From a virus: DNA of 29,727 bases. Location: the IMG/VR virus record IMGVR_UViG_3300013286_000040, positions 1 to 29,727 of that record, one strand, 5' to 3'. A program made the translations under genes and the position numbers. A model generated the notes under the pieces. That model did not search any database. It saw nothing but the letters and a program-made list of their open reading frames with translations, and had not been told where the DNA came from. Every line of letters starts with the position of its first letter. The stretch's first letter is position 1. Positions 4,433-11,645 of the stretch are shown piece by piece.

Positions 4433-5869
4433 TCACAGATCCGTTACACCGTCTTCATCCACACTCAAGTTGTTGATCAGCTGGCGCAGCTTGCTGCTTT
4501 CCACTTGACTCTGTGGGCGTTTGACACTGGCTCCTGTTTGTGGGTCCGAGCTCACCACACTGTTGCGCTGTAGATTGGCCAAGATGCTTGAGCCACGACT
4601 CACGGGTGCGCCATCTGTGCTGTCTCCATCCAAGCCCGGATCTGTAATGCGTAATGTGTCAATGTTAAACTCTAGATCAATCTTTTGACCCACACCCGAA
4701 CTGCTACGAGTTTTCATCAGCTGTAGTTGATACTTGCCATGTTCACGCATGGCTCTTGATGTAAAGATACCAAACACATTGTCCGCAGTTTGAATCTTGC
4801 TGAGTCCACCTGAAATGTGTGAATGATCAAACTCAACTTCTTCCACAGCACCACGATTCAGCTGTGCAGCAGTTACCAACACCAGATTCTTTTCCACTGC
4901 TAGATTGCGCAGTTCTTCACTCACATACTTGTCCTTGATAAACAAGTTTTCCGCTGAGATTTTCTTTGAGATAGGCATCAGCAGGTCCAAATAGTCCACC
5001 AGCAGGATGTCTACTCGGCGACCCAGTTTGATTTCATACTCTTTGATGTAACTGCGTATGTCATTGCTGGTCTTGCCCGACGGCATGTACTTGACCTGAT
5101 AGGTGCCTGACTTTTTGCCAATGACTCTGACTTTCATTTCAACTTCATCAATCTGTTTGAACACATCTCTGCTGGGGATCCCTGTGACCATGGAATCCAC
5201 ACGCATTGACACCAGTTCTTCTGAAAGTTCCAGAGTCAAGTACACCACATTCAATCCCTGCAAGGCCCAGTTCACACCCAGATTGGCCAAGAACAGGCTC
5301 TTGCCTGCACCTGATCCACCTGCAAAGATATTCAGCTCTCCACGGTTCATACCGCCAAACAGCCGCTTGTCAATGGTATCCCAACCTGTTTTGATCTGGC
5401 CGTTTTTGTCTTTGATCTTCATCAATCGAGCACGAGGATCAGCAAAGTAATCTGTGCCCATGTCTTTGGTCAAACCAACTTGTACTGCCTTCTTGACTAG
5501 ATCTTCCACAGGACCATACTCGCCTTTTTCCAACAGATCAGCTGATTCAAGAATGGCTTTCTCCAGTCCCTTGTGACGGATGAATGTTTCAAAGTCATTC
5601 AGTAGCCAATCATAGTGCTGTTCTTTGAGATCTTGTGGTATGCGCAGTTCAACACCTGTGCTGGCATTGATAATGTCCTGTGTGGGCAACACACTGTGAT
5701 CTGTCACATAGTCGTTGATAAACTTGGCTGGGTTCTGTAGCTTGCGATCAAACAGTTCATGGTCAAAGATGCTTTGACAGCGTACAAATGTCTCTGCGTC
5801 ACTCAGCATCATTTCTAAATATAGCTTTTGGATATCATATCCGTAGTCTGCGTTTTGTCTTGTGGTCAT
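4433..5869 (-). CDS. 41: replicative DNA helicase, T4 gp41 / DnaB family
   Basis: A 478-residue protein, close to the 475 residues of T4 gp41. Residues 1-130 form the helical N-terminal domain. The RecA-like motor follows: Walker A GGSGAGKS at 184-191, the catalytic glutamate in LTLELSEE near 214, and Walker B ILLVDYLDLL with Asp292. Later come VTAAQLNRG and SGGLSKIQTADN, the DnaB-like sensor and arginine-finger region. It should form a hexamer that unwinds the lagging-strand template 5' to 3' and works with the primase encoded two genes upstream. The C-terminal tail (about 415-478) is polar and likely flexible. A perfect TATAAT ends just 5 nt before its ATG and no clear Shine-Dalgarno exists, so the transcript from that promoter would be leaderless. 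Confidence 0.96.
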   Translation of the reverse strand: MTTRQNADYGYDIQKLYLEMMLSDAETFVRCQSIFDHELFDRKLQNPAKFINDYVTDHSVLPTQDIINASTGVELRIPQDLKEQHYDWLLNDFETFIRHKGLEKAILESADLLEKGEYGPVEDLVKKAVQVGLTKDMGTDYFADPRARLMKIKDKNGQIKTGWDTIDKRLFGGMNRGELNIFAGGSGAGKSLFLANLGVNWALQGLNVVYLTLELSEELVSMRVDSMVTGIPSRDVFKQIDEVEMKVRVIGKKSGTYQVKYMPSGKTSNDIRSYIKEYEIKLGRRVDILLVDYLDLLMPISKKISAENLFIKDKYVSEELRNLAVEKNLVLVTAAQLNRGAVEEVEFDHSHISGGLSKIQTADNVFGIFTSRAMREHGKYQLQLMKTRSSSGVGQKIDLEFNIDTLRITDPGLDGDSTDGAPVSRGSSILANLQRNSVVSSDPQTGASVKRPQSQVESSKLRQLINNLSVDEDGVTDL

Positions 5870-5874
5870 TAGTT

Positions 5875-5903
5875 ATTATACTTTCTTTATACTGTGATAG
5901 CAA
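5875..5903 (-). promoter_or_regulatory. promoter immediately before the gp41 start
   Basis: On the minus strand TTGCTA (5898-5903), a 17-bp spacer and TATAAT (5875-5880). The -10 box is followed after 5 nt by the ATG of gp41, so transcription would begin at or next to the start codon. Confidence 0.6.
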
Positions 5904-6831
5904 TATGTTTGACAGGATCCCACTGGTGATCCAACCGTTGTTGGGTATGGTATAAGACTGCACCTATACTTGAACTGGCATCGCCCGGATCGGGCAAACT
6001 CCATATGTGTTTGAACTTGGGCTCAACTACCGTTTGATTTGCCTTGCGGTTCATAGCACATCCACCCATGTAAACCAGACTGTCAGCACCAGTCAGTTGT
6101 TTGGCTTTTTTCATAACACCATGTACTTGCTCGATAAACACTGTTTGCACTGCGGCAGCAATATCACATTGGTCACTTAAATTATTAATAGTGTGTGGCC
6201 AGTCTTGGATACCTCTATGCATGTTTTTACCAGCATGAACCACACCGTCCATATAGTTTTTTACATCCCAATAGTAGCGCATGGGATCGCCCTGATCACT
6301 CATCTGTTGTAACAAGTACTCGTCTTGGATAGGAGTCAGTCCTATCAATTTGGTAAATGCTGAATAAAACAATCCCAAACTGTGCGGATAACTTCGACTC
6401 CATACTTTCTTCATTTCACCGTGTCTAGCGTGCCAAATAGTTGCCGATTCAAATTCACCTATTGCATCGAGGACCACAACAGCACAATGATTAAAAGGAC
6501 TGGTATAGTAACCGGCGGCAGCATGGCTTGCATGATGCGGCGTACAAGTGATTGGTGCATAGTCTAACCGTAATTGTTTTAGATACTGCGTAGGTAGCGA
6601 GGACAGAGTAAATGCAGTCTTGTATTGTCCCGCATACAGTTGTCGGGCTTTTTTAAGCCAAGGTTGCTCGTACCAAAAAATTCTATCAGGTGCACCATAG
6701 TATTCCAAGGCATATCTAATATCACTATGATCCAACTGGTTGTCAGCTGAAGTGATCAATTTAAATTTGCTGCCACTGAACAGCGCAATACTACTGCCGT
6801 GGTTAAGTGCATTAATACCCCAATAGCTCAT
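5887..6831 (-). CDS. NodU/CmcH-type carbamoyltransferase, Kae1-like domain only (314 aa)
   Basis: From the ATG at 6831 the protein begins MSYWGINALNHGSSIAL, the usual N-terminal pattern (GINxxxHxxS) of O-carbamoyltransferases such as TobZ, CmcH and NodU. HHASHAAAGYYTSPF near residues 99-113 holds the metal-binding histidines, followed by VVVLDAIGEFESATIW and, near the end, YMGGCAMNRKAN and PDPGDASSSIGAVLY. These are the ASKHA/Kae1-like signatures. Characterised family members are about 550-600 residues because a second, YrdC-like domain makes the carbamoyladenylate; here the protein stops after the first domain. The start at 6831 overlaps the stop of the 34-aa gene by ATGA, which favours it over an upstream in-frame TTG. 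It may modify DNA, a metabolite or surface sugar; target unknown. Confidence 0.85.
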   Translation of the reverse strand: MSYWGINALNHGSSIALFSGSKFKLITSADNQLDHSDIRYALEYYGAPDRIFWYEQPWLKKARQLYAGQYKTAFTLSSLPTQYLKQLRLDYAPITCTPHHASHAAAGYYTSPFNHCAVVVLDAIGEFESATIWHARHGEMKKVWSRSYPHSLGLFYSAFTKLIGLTPIQDEYLLQQMSDQGDPMRYYWDVKNYMDGVVHAGKNMHRGIQDWPHTINNLSDQCDIAAAVQTVFIEQVHGVMKKAKQLTGADSLVYMGGCAMNRKANQTVVEPKFKHIWSLPDPGDASSSIGAVLYHTQQRLDHQWDPVKHIAITV

Positions 6832-6932
6832 TTGTAAATAAATGGGTCTCTTTGACGCATTTCCTTTATTCTTTTTGCAAGTTGTCGTTGATACTTCCAA
6901 CGAGCTATCAAATTTCTAATCCAATTAAACAT
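6828..6932 (-). CDS. small basic protein, 34 aa, between primase and carbamoyltransferase
   Basis: ATG at 6932 to TGA at 6828-6830 gives 34 residues: it begins MFNWIRNLIARWKYQ and ends EMRQRDPFIYK. It is highly basic, mainly one amphipathic helix with tryptophans at the N-terminus, then a conserved-looking DPFIYK tail. A clear ribosome site (AAAGGAAAG) lies just upstream within the primase 3' end, and its stop overlaps the carbamoyltransferase start as ATGA, the hallmark of translational coupling. From memory similar short proteins ending in this tail occur in T4-like cyanophages. Function unknown. Confidence 0.78.
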   Translation of the reverse strand: MFNWIRNLIARWKYQRQLAKRIKEMRQRDPFIYK

Positions 6933-6934
6933 GT

Positions 6935-7921
6935 TTAACTTTCCTTTGGAAACCAAGTTCTAGATCGTAACTGTATTTTTAAACCGTTGCTTTCTTTTGC
7001 CTGTACTATGGCATACAGTGTGTACAGTCTTCCGTATTGTTGACAAGCATCGTTGATATCTTTAACACCATATCCCCACTCAGGGAAGCTGACTGACCAA
7101 CCAAATTCCAATGCTTGTTCTACCAGCTTACTGCCCGCTTGATCTCTATCGGGCACAACTATGACTTCTCGCTGTAGCTGATTAATTAGCGTTTGTTGCA
7201 CCGGGCCTACTTCACTTCCGGTCAGGGCTACTGCGTCTATGCATATTGCATCAATTGGGCCTTCAACCACTATGACAAATTTCCTATCGTAGGTCTGTTG
7301 ATCTAGGTTAAACACATAACCAGGTTGTTGTTCAGATATGTATTTGACTTTTCCGTTACGAATAAGTCGAGCAGTATAACCTACACATCTGTTTTGATAA
7401 TAGAACGGTACAATCAATCTATTGTTAAATCCGTCTTCGGGTGTCCAATAAAACGGATAATCTTCTATATACAATCCTCGCCCTATCATGTATTCAAGTA
7501 CAGGCATTAATTCAGGTGGGGGGTTATCTAGAAATGAACTGATAGGCTCTGCACCTAATGGCAATGCTTTATCTAAAAATTCGGGTATTACACTTCTTTG
7601 ACCTTGATAGTCACTGTTCTCTTCTAGGCGCATGGCTTCGATTGAACATTTGGTTATAGCATCATCGCTAACATTAAGCCAGCGTAAGAACTTTTTAAAC
7701 TTGATTGATATTTTACGACCAGGTTGCCAACTGGCTTTGAATCCGCAATTAAAACAATGATAACTAACATTATCTTTCAGCATGATACCACCTCGTTGGC
7801 GTGTATCTGTACTGTTTCCGTTATGCTGACAACAGACCGCATTGAAGCTGATCCAGCCACTGGGTGTTGCTTTGCGTTTAGGAGGCAGATGACTATTAAC
7901 AGTATCTATGATTAGGTTCAT
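6935..7921 (-). CDS. 61: DnaG-type primase, T4 gp61 equivalent
   Basis: A 328-residue protein with the primase layout. The N-terminal zinc-binding part has CC.H at residues 30-33 and C56-x2-C59. The Toprim catalytic domain has the EGP motif (VVEGPIDAI, Glu220) and the DxD pair (VPDRDQAG, Asp258/Asp260). It should make short RNA primers on the lagging strand in association with gp41, whose gene lies two genes downstream. Length agrees with T4 gp61 (about 340). The final 50 residues are basic and could contact DNA or the helicase. Its stop is 2 nt before the 34-aa gene start, so the two are in one transcript. Confidence 0.93.
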   Translation of the reverse strand: MNLIIDTVNSHLPPKRKATPSGWISFNAVCCQHNGNSTDTRQRGGIMLKDNVSYHCFNCGFKASWQPGRKISIKFKKFLRWLNVSDDAITKCSIEAMRLEENSDYQGQRSVIPEFLDKALPLGAEPISSFLDNPPPELMPVLEYMIGRGLYIEDYPFYWTPEDGFNNRLIVPFYYQNRCVGYTARLIRNGKVKYISEQQPGYVFNLDQQTYDRKFVIVVEGPIDAICIDAVALTGSEVGPVQQTLINQLQREVIVVPDRDQAGSKLVEQALEFGWSVSFPEWGYGVKDINDACQQYGRLYTLYAIVQAKESNGLKIQLRSRTWFPKES

Positions 7922-7930
7922 AGAACTATT

Positions 7931-9025
7931 TTACAATCTTACTACAATTTTGTCAAATGTTCCGGTTGAATTAAGTGTGACACCCTGTGCATTTCCCCAC
8001 TTGCTGTTGTCCGTTTGAGGATTGATGTATGCACTGCCTGTCCAAGTGAATCCACTAGTTTGGACACCTCCGGCAGGCACAGTATTAACAGCAGTTATGG
8101 TAATGATCAAATCATTAGCACCGTCATCGCCACCTAGATGGCTACCTAAGATTTTGATTTGGTTTCCAACATGATAGCTGTAGCCCGCACGATTTAAGAC
8201 TACAGTATAAACACCATCAACCTTGGTTATATCAAATGTGGCACCTTGGCCTTGTGGCGGAATGTATTTGACTCTTAGATATACATCACGCTGTTTATAA
8301 TCAGCGTCTTGACTATAGGTTTTTGTTATCAAATTGGTAGATGGTGTCACACTAAATGTATCAATATCTTGCCATTTGTCTTCAAGTGCAATACTGGTGT
8401 AGTCAGTTACCTGTACAGTGACCGTGGCACTTAGACCCACAGGATAAAAGTCAACATTGAATGACGGAGTCGATGTGAGTATATTTGGTCGATGTATTTC
8501 TGCTAGTTCGCTTAGGTATGTGGCCACTAGATTGTTAGGGTTTCGATCATCAGTTAGTCTTAAAAATTTTCTCAAATATATTGGTGGCAAGGCACTGGGC
8601 ATTGCACCACCTAGCAGATCAATAGTGCCTGTTACTCCATATTGTGTGTCTCCATACACAGGAGTCATTGTATCGTCTGGATTCAGTATATATATTGTGT
8701 ATTTTAAAAATTGTGGAGCAATATCAGCAATAGCTGTGGCCGGGATCATCACGCGACCAATTCCAGGCATACCAGTAGCAACATCAATGTCAGTTTCATA
8801 GATGCCTTCGTTAAGTTCATCCATTAATACAAACTTCATGTTTAAACCTGTAATATCCTGGCGCTTTTGTTCTGAATTTTTAACATCAATTTCTAAGACA
8901 TTGTCAAGGCCCTGATATATTTTGAATTTTCTTTGGTACACGATTCTCCACTCCAATAGGGTTGAAGCCAAATTAACGACTGTCTGGATCCGATTAGGAT
9001 ATAAATAACTTGATATTTTTTGCAT
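7931..9025 (-). CDS. virion structural protein (baseplate/tail-fibre type), 364 aa
   Basis: A 364-residue beta-rich protein. The first ~135 residues (FKIYQGLDNVLEIDVKNSEQ ... GDTQYGVTGTIDL) have an immunoglobulin-like feel similar to the N-terminal attachment domains of phage baseplate/fibre proteins. The rest is repetitive beta sandwich-like sequence, rich in Thr, Val and Gly (for example TVTVQVTDYTSIAL and GNQIKILGSHLGGDDGAND). No catalytic motif is visible. It likely mounts on the baseplate or tail fibre network. A late-type CATAAATA element (9045-9052) and a GAGG ribosome site precede the ATG at 9025. It is isolated from the main structural block, lying next to replication genes. Confidence 0.75.
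   Translation of the reverse strand: MQKISSYLYPNRIQTVVNLASTLLEWRIVYQRKFKIYQGLDNVLEIDVKNSEQKRQDITGLNMKFVLMDELNEGIYETDIDVATGMPGIGRVMIPATAIADIAPQFLKYTIYILNPDDTMTPVYGDTQYGVTGTIDLLGGAMPSALPPIYLRKFLRLTDDRNPNNLVATYLSELAEIHRPNILTSTPSFNVDFYPVGLSATVTVQVTDYTSIALEDKWQDIDTFSVTPSTNLITKTYSQDADYKQRDVYLRVKYIPPQGQGATFDITKVDGVYTVVLNRAGYSYHVGNQIKILGSHLGGDDGANDLIITITAVNTVPAGGVQTSGFTWTGSAYINPQTDNSKWGNAQGVTLNSTGTFDKIVVRL
9000..9007 (+). promoter_or_regulatory. T4-type late promoter TATAAATA, plus strand
   Basis: Exact T4 late promoter octamer TATAAATA. It lies 42 nt before the plus-strand gene at 9050 and inside the first codons of the minus-strand gene at 7931-9025. No Shine-Dalgarno follows, so its use is plausible but not proven. 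Confidence 0.5.
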
Positions 9026-9044
9026 TGGTTAAAAGCCTCACTAC

Positions 9045-9052
9045 TATTTATG
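9045..9052 (-). promoter_or_regulatory. late-type promoter CATAAATA, minus strand
   Basis: CATAAATA on the minus strand, matching the NATAAATA late element of T4-like phages, 19 nt upstream of the structural gene starting at 9025 with a GAGG ribosome site between. It overlaps the ATG of the divergent plus-strand gene. Confidence 0.55.
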
Positions 9053-9430
9053 GTAAAATTAAGAGATAATATACAAGAACAACTCCCCTTTATTTCAGTG
9101 CTAAACTACGGCGAAAATGAATATGTAGGCATTATTATTAATCAAGATCAATATGTTACAAGTTTTTATGATCTAGCATTGATCAAAGCACAGGATGATA
9201 AATCTGCATTCTTAGAAATAGGCGAAGCGTGGTGGTACGAATCTAACCGACAAATTCCTATTAACATTTTTTGTCGTGTAGAAATAGAGCCTTTTAAATA
9301 TGCAGTAAAAACATTCAATAGCAAAGATGTAAGAGTAATATTAGGTCCAGTGGTCAACCTAATGAACTTAACTCTAAAAAGAGTTAAAAGGAAAAGCGTA
9401 CAATTAGTACGAACACCACCCAAGTGTTAA
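9050..9430 (+). CDS. conserved-type unknown protein, 126 aa, lone plus-strand gene
   Basis: From the ATG at 9050 the product is MVKLRDNIQEQLPFISVLNY..., 126 residues, mixed alpha/beta, ending in a basic tail (LKRVKRKSVQLVRTPPKC). The central IGEAWWYESNRQIPINIF and FNSKDVRVILGP segments look strongly conserved and, from memory, have relatives in T4-like marine phages. I prefer the ATG at 9050 to an in-frame TTG at 9020 because the sequence before it is not protein-like. No Shine-Dalgarno is seen. It is the only well-supported plus-strand gene in the right-hand 25 kb, and its stop overlaps the convergent DnaE-like gene by 4 bp. Function unknown; the basic tail may bind nucleic acid. Confidence 0.8.
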   Translation: MVKLRDNIQEQLPFISVLNYGENEYVGIIINQDQYVTSFYDLALIKAQDDKSAFLEIGEAWWYESNRQIPINIFCRVEIEPFKYAVKTFNSKDVRVILGPVVNLMNLTLKRVKRKSVQLVRTPPKC

Positions 9431-10002
9431 CTGTATCCGTAACTGATACTTTCACATATCTTATTCATTTGTACAACAATGGCTGTTGCATAACTGATCG
9501 CATGGGCTTTCTTAAAGTAGTATTCATCACCTTCTGGTTTTTGCCAAACTTCCGCTTCGATCAAGTTCCAGTCTTTCCCTATCAAATAACGCTTGGCAGG
9601 CCGGATAACCGCTAGTACAGCAGCCAATTGTTCTATACTCTTCGGTTTCATCTCTCTTAAAATTGTCCCGTAACCATTTATATGAAATAACAGATTTGTG
9701 AAATCGTCCTGTTCCAATAGATCCCATAATGGCTCCGTGTTCATTAATCGAACAAGTTCTTCTTCAGATTGTATATCTTTATATACACCAACATTGAGAA
9801 AATCTATTTTAAAATATCCTCGTTCGGCAGCTTGTTTGTAGTCAATAGTACTTAATCCACTAAGAGGATTGTACGGAATAGCTGTACAATATACACCGGT
9901 ATTGTGTTTTTTAAAAGTACCATTATCATTAATTGCGGCAGTGGTATGCTTGATTAACTTTAATGCCTGTTCTCTATCAGCAAAATCTATATCAATATCC
10001 AT
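9427..10002 (-). CDS. miniature DnaE-like protein: reduced DNA polymerase III alpha catalytic core, 191 aa
   Basis: Residues 1-10 (MDIDIDFADR) match the PDFDxDF..R motif of bacterial Pol III alpha, with Asp4 and Asp6 in the place of E. coli D401/D403. KKHNTGV (31-37) matches KHAGGV. FKIDFLNV (64-71) matches KFDFLGL with Asp67 at the D555 position. LKP-FEDIIALVALxRPGP corresponds to MKPKSIEQLAAVLAVIRPAK (118-137), and FNKSHAAAYAxxxYQT to FKKAHAISYATAIVVQ (163-178). So all motifs appear in order in 191 residues instead of about 1160; PHP, most of the fingers, and C-terminal domains are missing. T4-like phages normally use a B-family polymerase (gp43), so this is not the expected replicase. It could be a polymerase-fold adaptor or a degenerate homologue. 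It ends the uvsX operon, TAATG-coupled to the 60-aa gene. Confidence 0.7.
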   Translation of the reverse strand: MDIDIDFADREQALKLIKHTTAAINDNGTFKKHNTGVYCTAIPYNPLSGLSTIDYKQAAERGYFKIDFLNVGVYKDIQSEEELVRLMNTEPLWDLLEQDDFTNLLFHINGYGTILREMKPKSIEQLAAVLAVIRPAKRYLIGKDWNLIEAEVWQKPEGDEYYFKKAHAISYATAIVVQMNKICESISYGYS

Positions 10003-10184
10003 TAGTGTACCACTTGGCTTTCAAACAACATCAAAGGAAGATTCTGTTGTAAAAAGATTGCATATTGATCCGCATCTTCAATATTATCAAATCCTTCTAA
10101 TTTTACATATACAGTGTTGTCATCTTCACTTACTATTACTTCCATATCTAACTCAGTTCTGACAATATTACTCGGAGAAATCAT
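10002..10184 (-). CDS. unknown acidic small protein, 60 aa
   Basis: A 60-residue acidic protein (MISPSNIVRTELDMEVIV... to ...LFESQVVH) with two predicted beta strands (DMEVIVSEDDNTVYVKLEGF) then a helix (EDADQYAIFLQQNLP). No family is named. Its start overlaps the stop of the zinc-finger gene upstream (ATGA), and its stop overlaps the start of the DnaE-like gene (TAATG), so the three are translationally coupled and probably work together. The size and shape would suit a small partner subunit. Confidence 0.82.
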   Translation of the reverse strand: MISPSNIVRTELDMEVIVSEDDNTVYVKLEGFDNIEDADQYAIFLQQNLPLMLFESQVVH

Positions 10185-10879
10185 AATGCGGCCTCCTTGA
10201 CCAATTGCTTCACAAAATCTAGATCAAATTTGCGACTTTTAAACTTCTTAACCCAAACTTGGGGATCTATAATAGTACTTATCGCCGATAGTTGATCATC
10301 TCGGAAGTTGGCTAGCATCTCTTTGCCAGTTTTGCAATTTAACAATAACCAAGGACTTACTTTACCATCTTTAATATCATACACTGCTCTATTAGTGCTG
10401 ACATACCTAAAATAATGATTCCACTGACTGTTGTTATCTTTAGCCCAAGATTCCATATGTGCAATTGATCTTTCCAGCGCAGTTTCCACACCTTCTGTGT
10501 GTATAAGCTCTACAACATACTTTTCATAAAGCTCATCTCTGCACCAATGATCTAATTTTACTCCGCTGCGAACAATCCAATCTATAAACTTTTGTGGATA
10601 CAGTGGATTAACATTACTGACAAAACTGCCAAACTTGACCATGGCATTATAATAGGGACTACGAGCAAATTCGTCGTAAGTTTTAATTCCGCCTGCCGTC
10701 TGTGTTAGCTGGAAAAATGCCACAAAAGTTTGATATCCTATATGTACATGTTTTTCATCTTTGGCCAAGTACCTGCGCTTTTGTTCACAGATATGTACTG
10801 CAAGAGTTTTTTCTTGCATGTATTCATGATTACAAAATTGACAAGTATATACTGGCTTATTCACGCTTAATTGTAACAT
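10181..10879 (-). CDS. zinc-finger protein of unknown function, 232 aa
   Basis: The N-terminus carries a C2HC zinc finger: C13-x2-C16-x12-H29-x-C31 (within YTCQFCNHEYMQEKTLAVHI). After it come QKRRYLAKDEKHVHIGYQ and an alpha-helical body with notable conserved-looking segments such as YDEFARSPYYNAMVKFGSFV, KLDHWCRDELYEKYV and RAVYDIKDGKVSPWLLLN. No nuclease or ATP motif is seen. From memory proteins with this body are widespread in T4-like marine phages without known function. The finger and position in a replication/recombination operon suggest DNA or RNA binding. It is packed tightly between the 156-aa and 60-aa genes. Confidence 0.85.
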   Translation of the reverse strand: MLQLSVNKPVYTCQFCNHEYMQEKTLAVHICEQKRRYLAKDEKHVHIGYQTFVAFFQLTQTAGGIKTYDEFARSPYYNAMVKFGSFVSNVNPLYPQKFIDWIVRSGVKLDHWCRDELYEKYVVELIHTEGVETALERSIAHMESWAKDNNSQWNHYFRYVSTNRAVYDIKDGKVSPWLLLNCKTGKEMLANFRDDQLSAISTIIDPQVWVKKFKSRKFDLDFVKQLVKEAAL

Positions 10880-10881
10880 GT

Positions 10882-11352
10882 TTAGAATAGTTTAGCAATT
10901 TCTTTTTCGTCATATCCGTAGTCCCTAGCTAACTCTTTGGCTTCTGCTTTGCTAGTGATTGCTATCAGCACTTCAAGCTCGTCATCTTTGAGAGTTGGAT
11001 AAATTTCTGCTAGGAACTTATACATTTTATTACTAGGTTTCTTTTTAAAGCCAATCCATTCGTGAAAAAACACCTGTTGGCTTTCATGTCCACACATGCA
11101 GAGTAACTGCCACATGAGCTTAGGGTGTTTTTGAAGATCGTTCCAATACTTGTTAAAGTATTCATTTACTGCAAGTACAAAATGTTCTTGAGTTTCTGTC
11201 TTACTAGTCTTGGCACTTGAGATGTATCTGTTAAGAATAAAAAACTCATTCTTAAGAGCTTTTTGTTGCTCAGGATCCATTTCATCCCACAGGCCTTTAT
11301 AGTTCATGTCAACTGCGGCAAGTTTTTCTTTCAACTCTACTTTTTCACTCAT
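10882..11352 (-). CDS. helical protein, possibly clamp-loader small-subunit-like, 156 aa
   Basis: A 156-residue all-helical protein. The central part (FFILNRYISSAK ... NEYFNKYWNDLQKHPKLMWQLLCMCG) and the C-terminal YGYDEKEIAKLF have a pattern reminiscent of phage clamp-loader small subunits (T4 gp62), where a helical collar region contains NR-S, a NEY/NEL motif and a closing YGYS..A segment. The evidence is pattern only; gp44 and gp45, normally next to gp62, are not in this window, so this may be an unrelated conserved protein. It overlaps the 98-aa gene by ATGA. Confidence 0.75.
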   Translation of the reverse strand: MSEKVELKEKLAAVDMNYKGLWDEMDPEQQKALKNEFFILNRYISSAKTSKTETQEHFVLAVNEYFNKYWNDLQKHPKLMWQLLCMCGHESQQVFFHEWIGFKKKPSNKMYKFLAEIYPTLKDDELEVLIAITSKAEAKELARDYGYDEKEIAKLF

Positions 11353-11645
11353 AATGGTTTATCCTTGCTTAGACGATATATCATTATAGCACGATCCAGG
11401 GCCTTTTGTAAAGCAGGATTGATTTTCGCTTCACGGTGTATTTCACCCCACAGCTTGCTTTCCCGTATGTGCTCGTGTAAAGGTCTGCCGTCATTGGTTC
11501 TGCTGTCGTGCTGATGATCAATATCTGAATCATATTCATATCCGATTATCTTTCTGGTATTGAGATCAGCACCATGCTCTCTAGCATAGGTTACACCGCC
11601 TGCTGTTTCGTATATGAGGCTAGTATTAGGCTTCAATGTACCCAT
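11349..11645 (-). CDS. conserved-type unknown protein, 98 aa
   Basis: A 98-residue protein: the N-terminal KPNTSLIYETAGGVTYAREHG and central IGYEYDSDIDHQ are polar and beta-like; the C-terminal half (LQKALDRAIMIYRLSKDK) is a helix that looks strongly conserved. No catalytic motif is obvious, though several His and Asp (DIDHQHDSR) could bind metal. Its start overlaps the upstream 168-aa gene by one base (TAATG) and its stop overlaps the downstream gene (ATGA), so it belongs to the uvsX-uvsW operon. Confidence 0.82.
   Translation of the reverse strand: MGTLKPNTSLIYETAGGVTYAREHGADLNTRKIIGYEYDSDIDHQHDSRTNDGRPLHEHIRESKLWGEIHREAKINPALQKALDRAIMIYRLSKDKPL

Noticed and set aside
6832-6900. Longer carbamoyltransferase starting with TTG at 6900
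   Set aside because: The extra 23 residues are not family-like, and the stretch is fully explained by the 34-aa gene in another frame that ends with an ATGA overlap.
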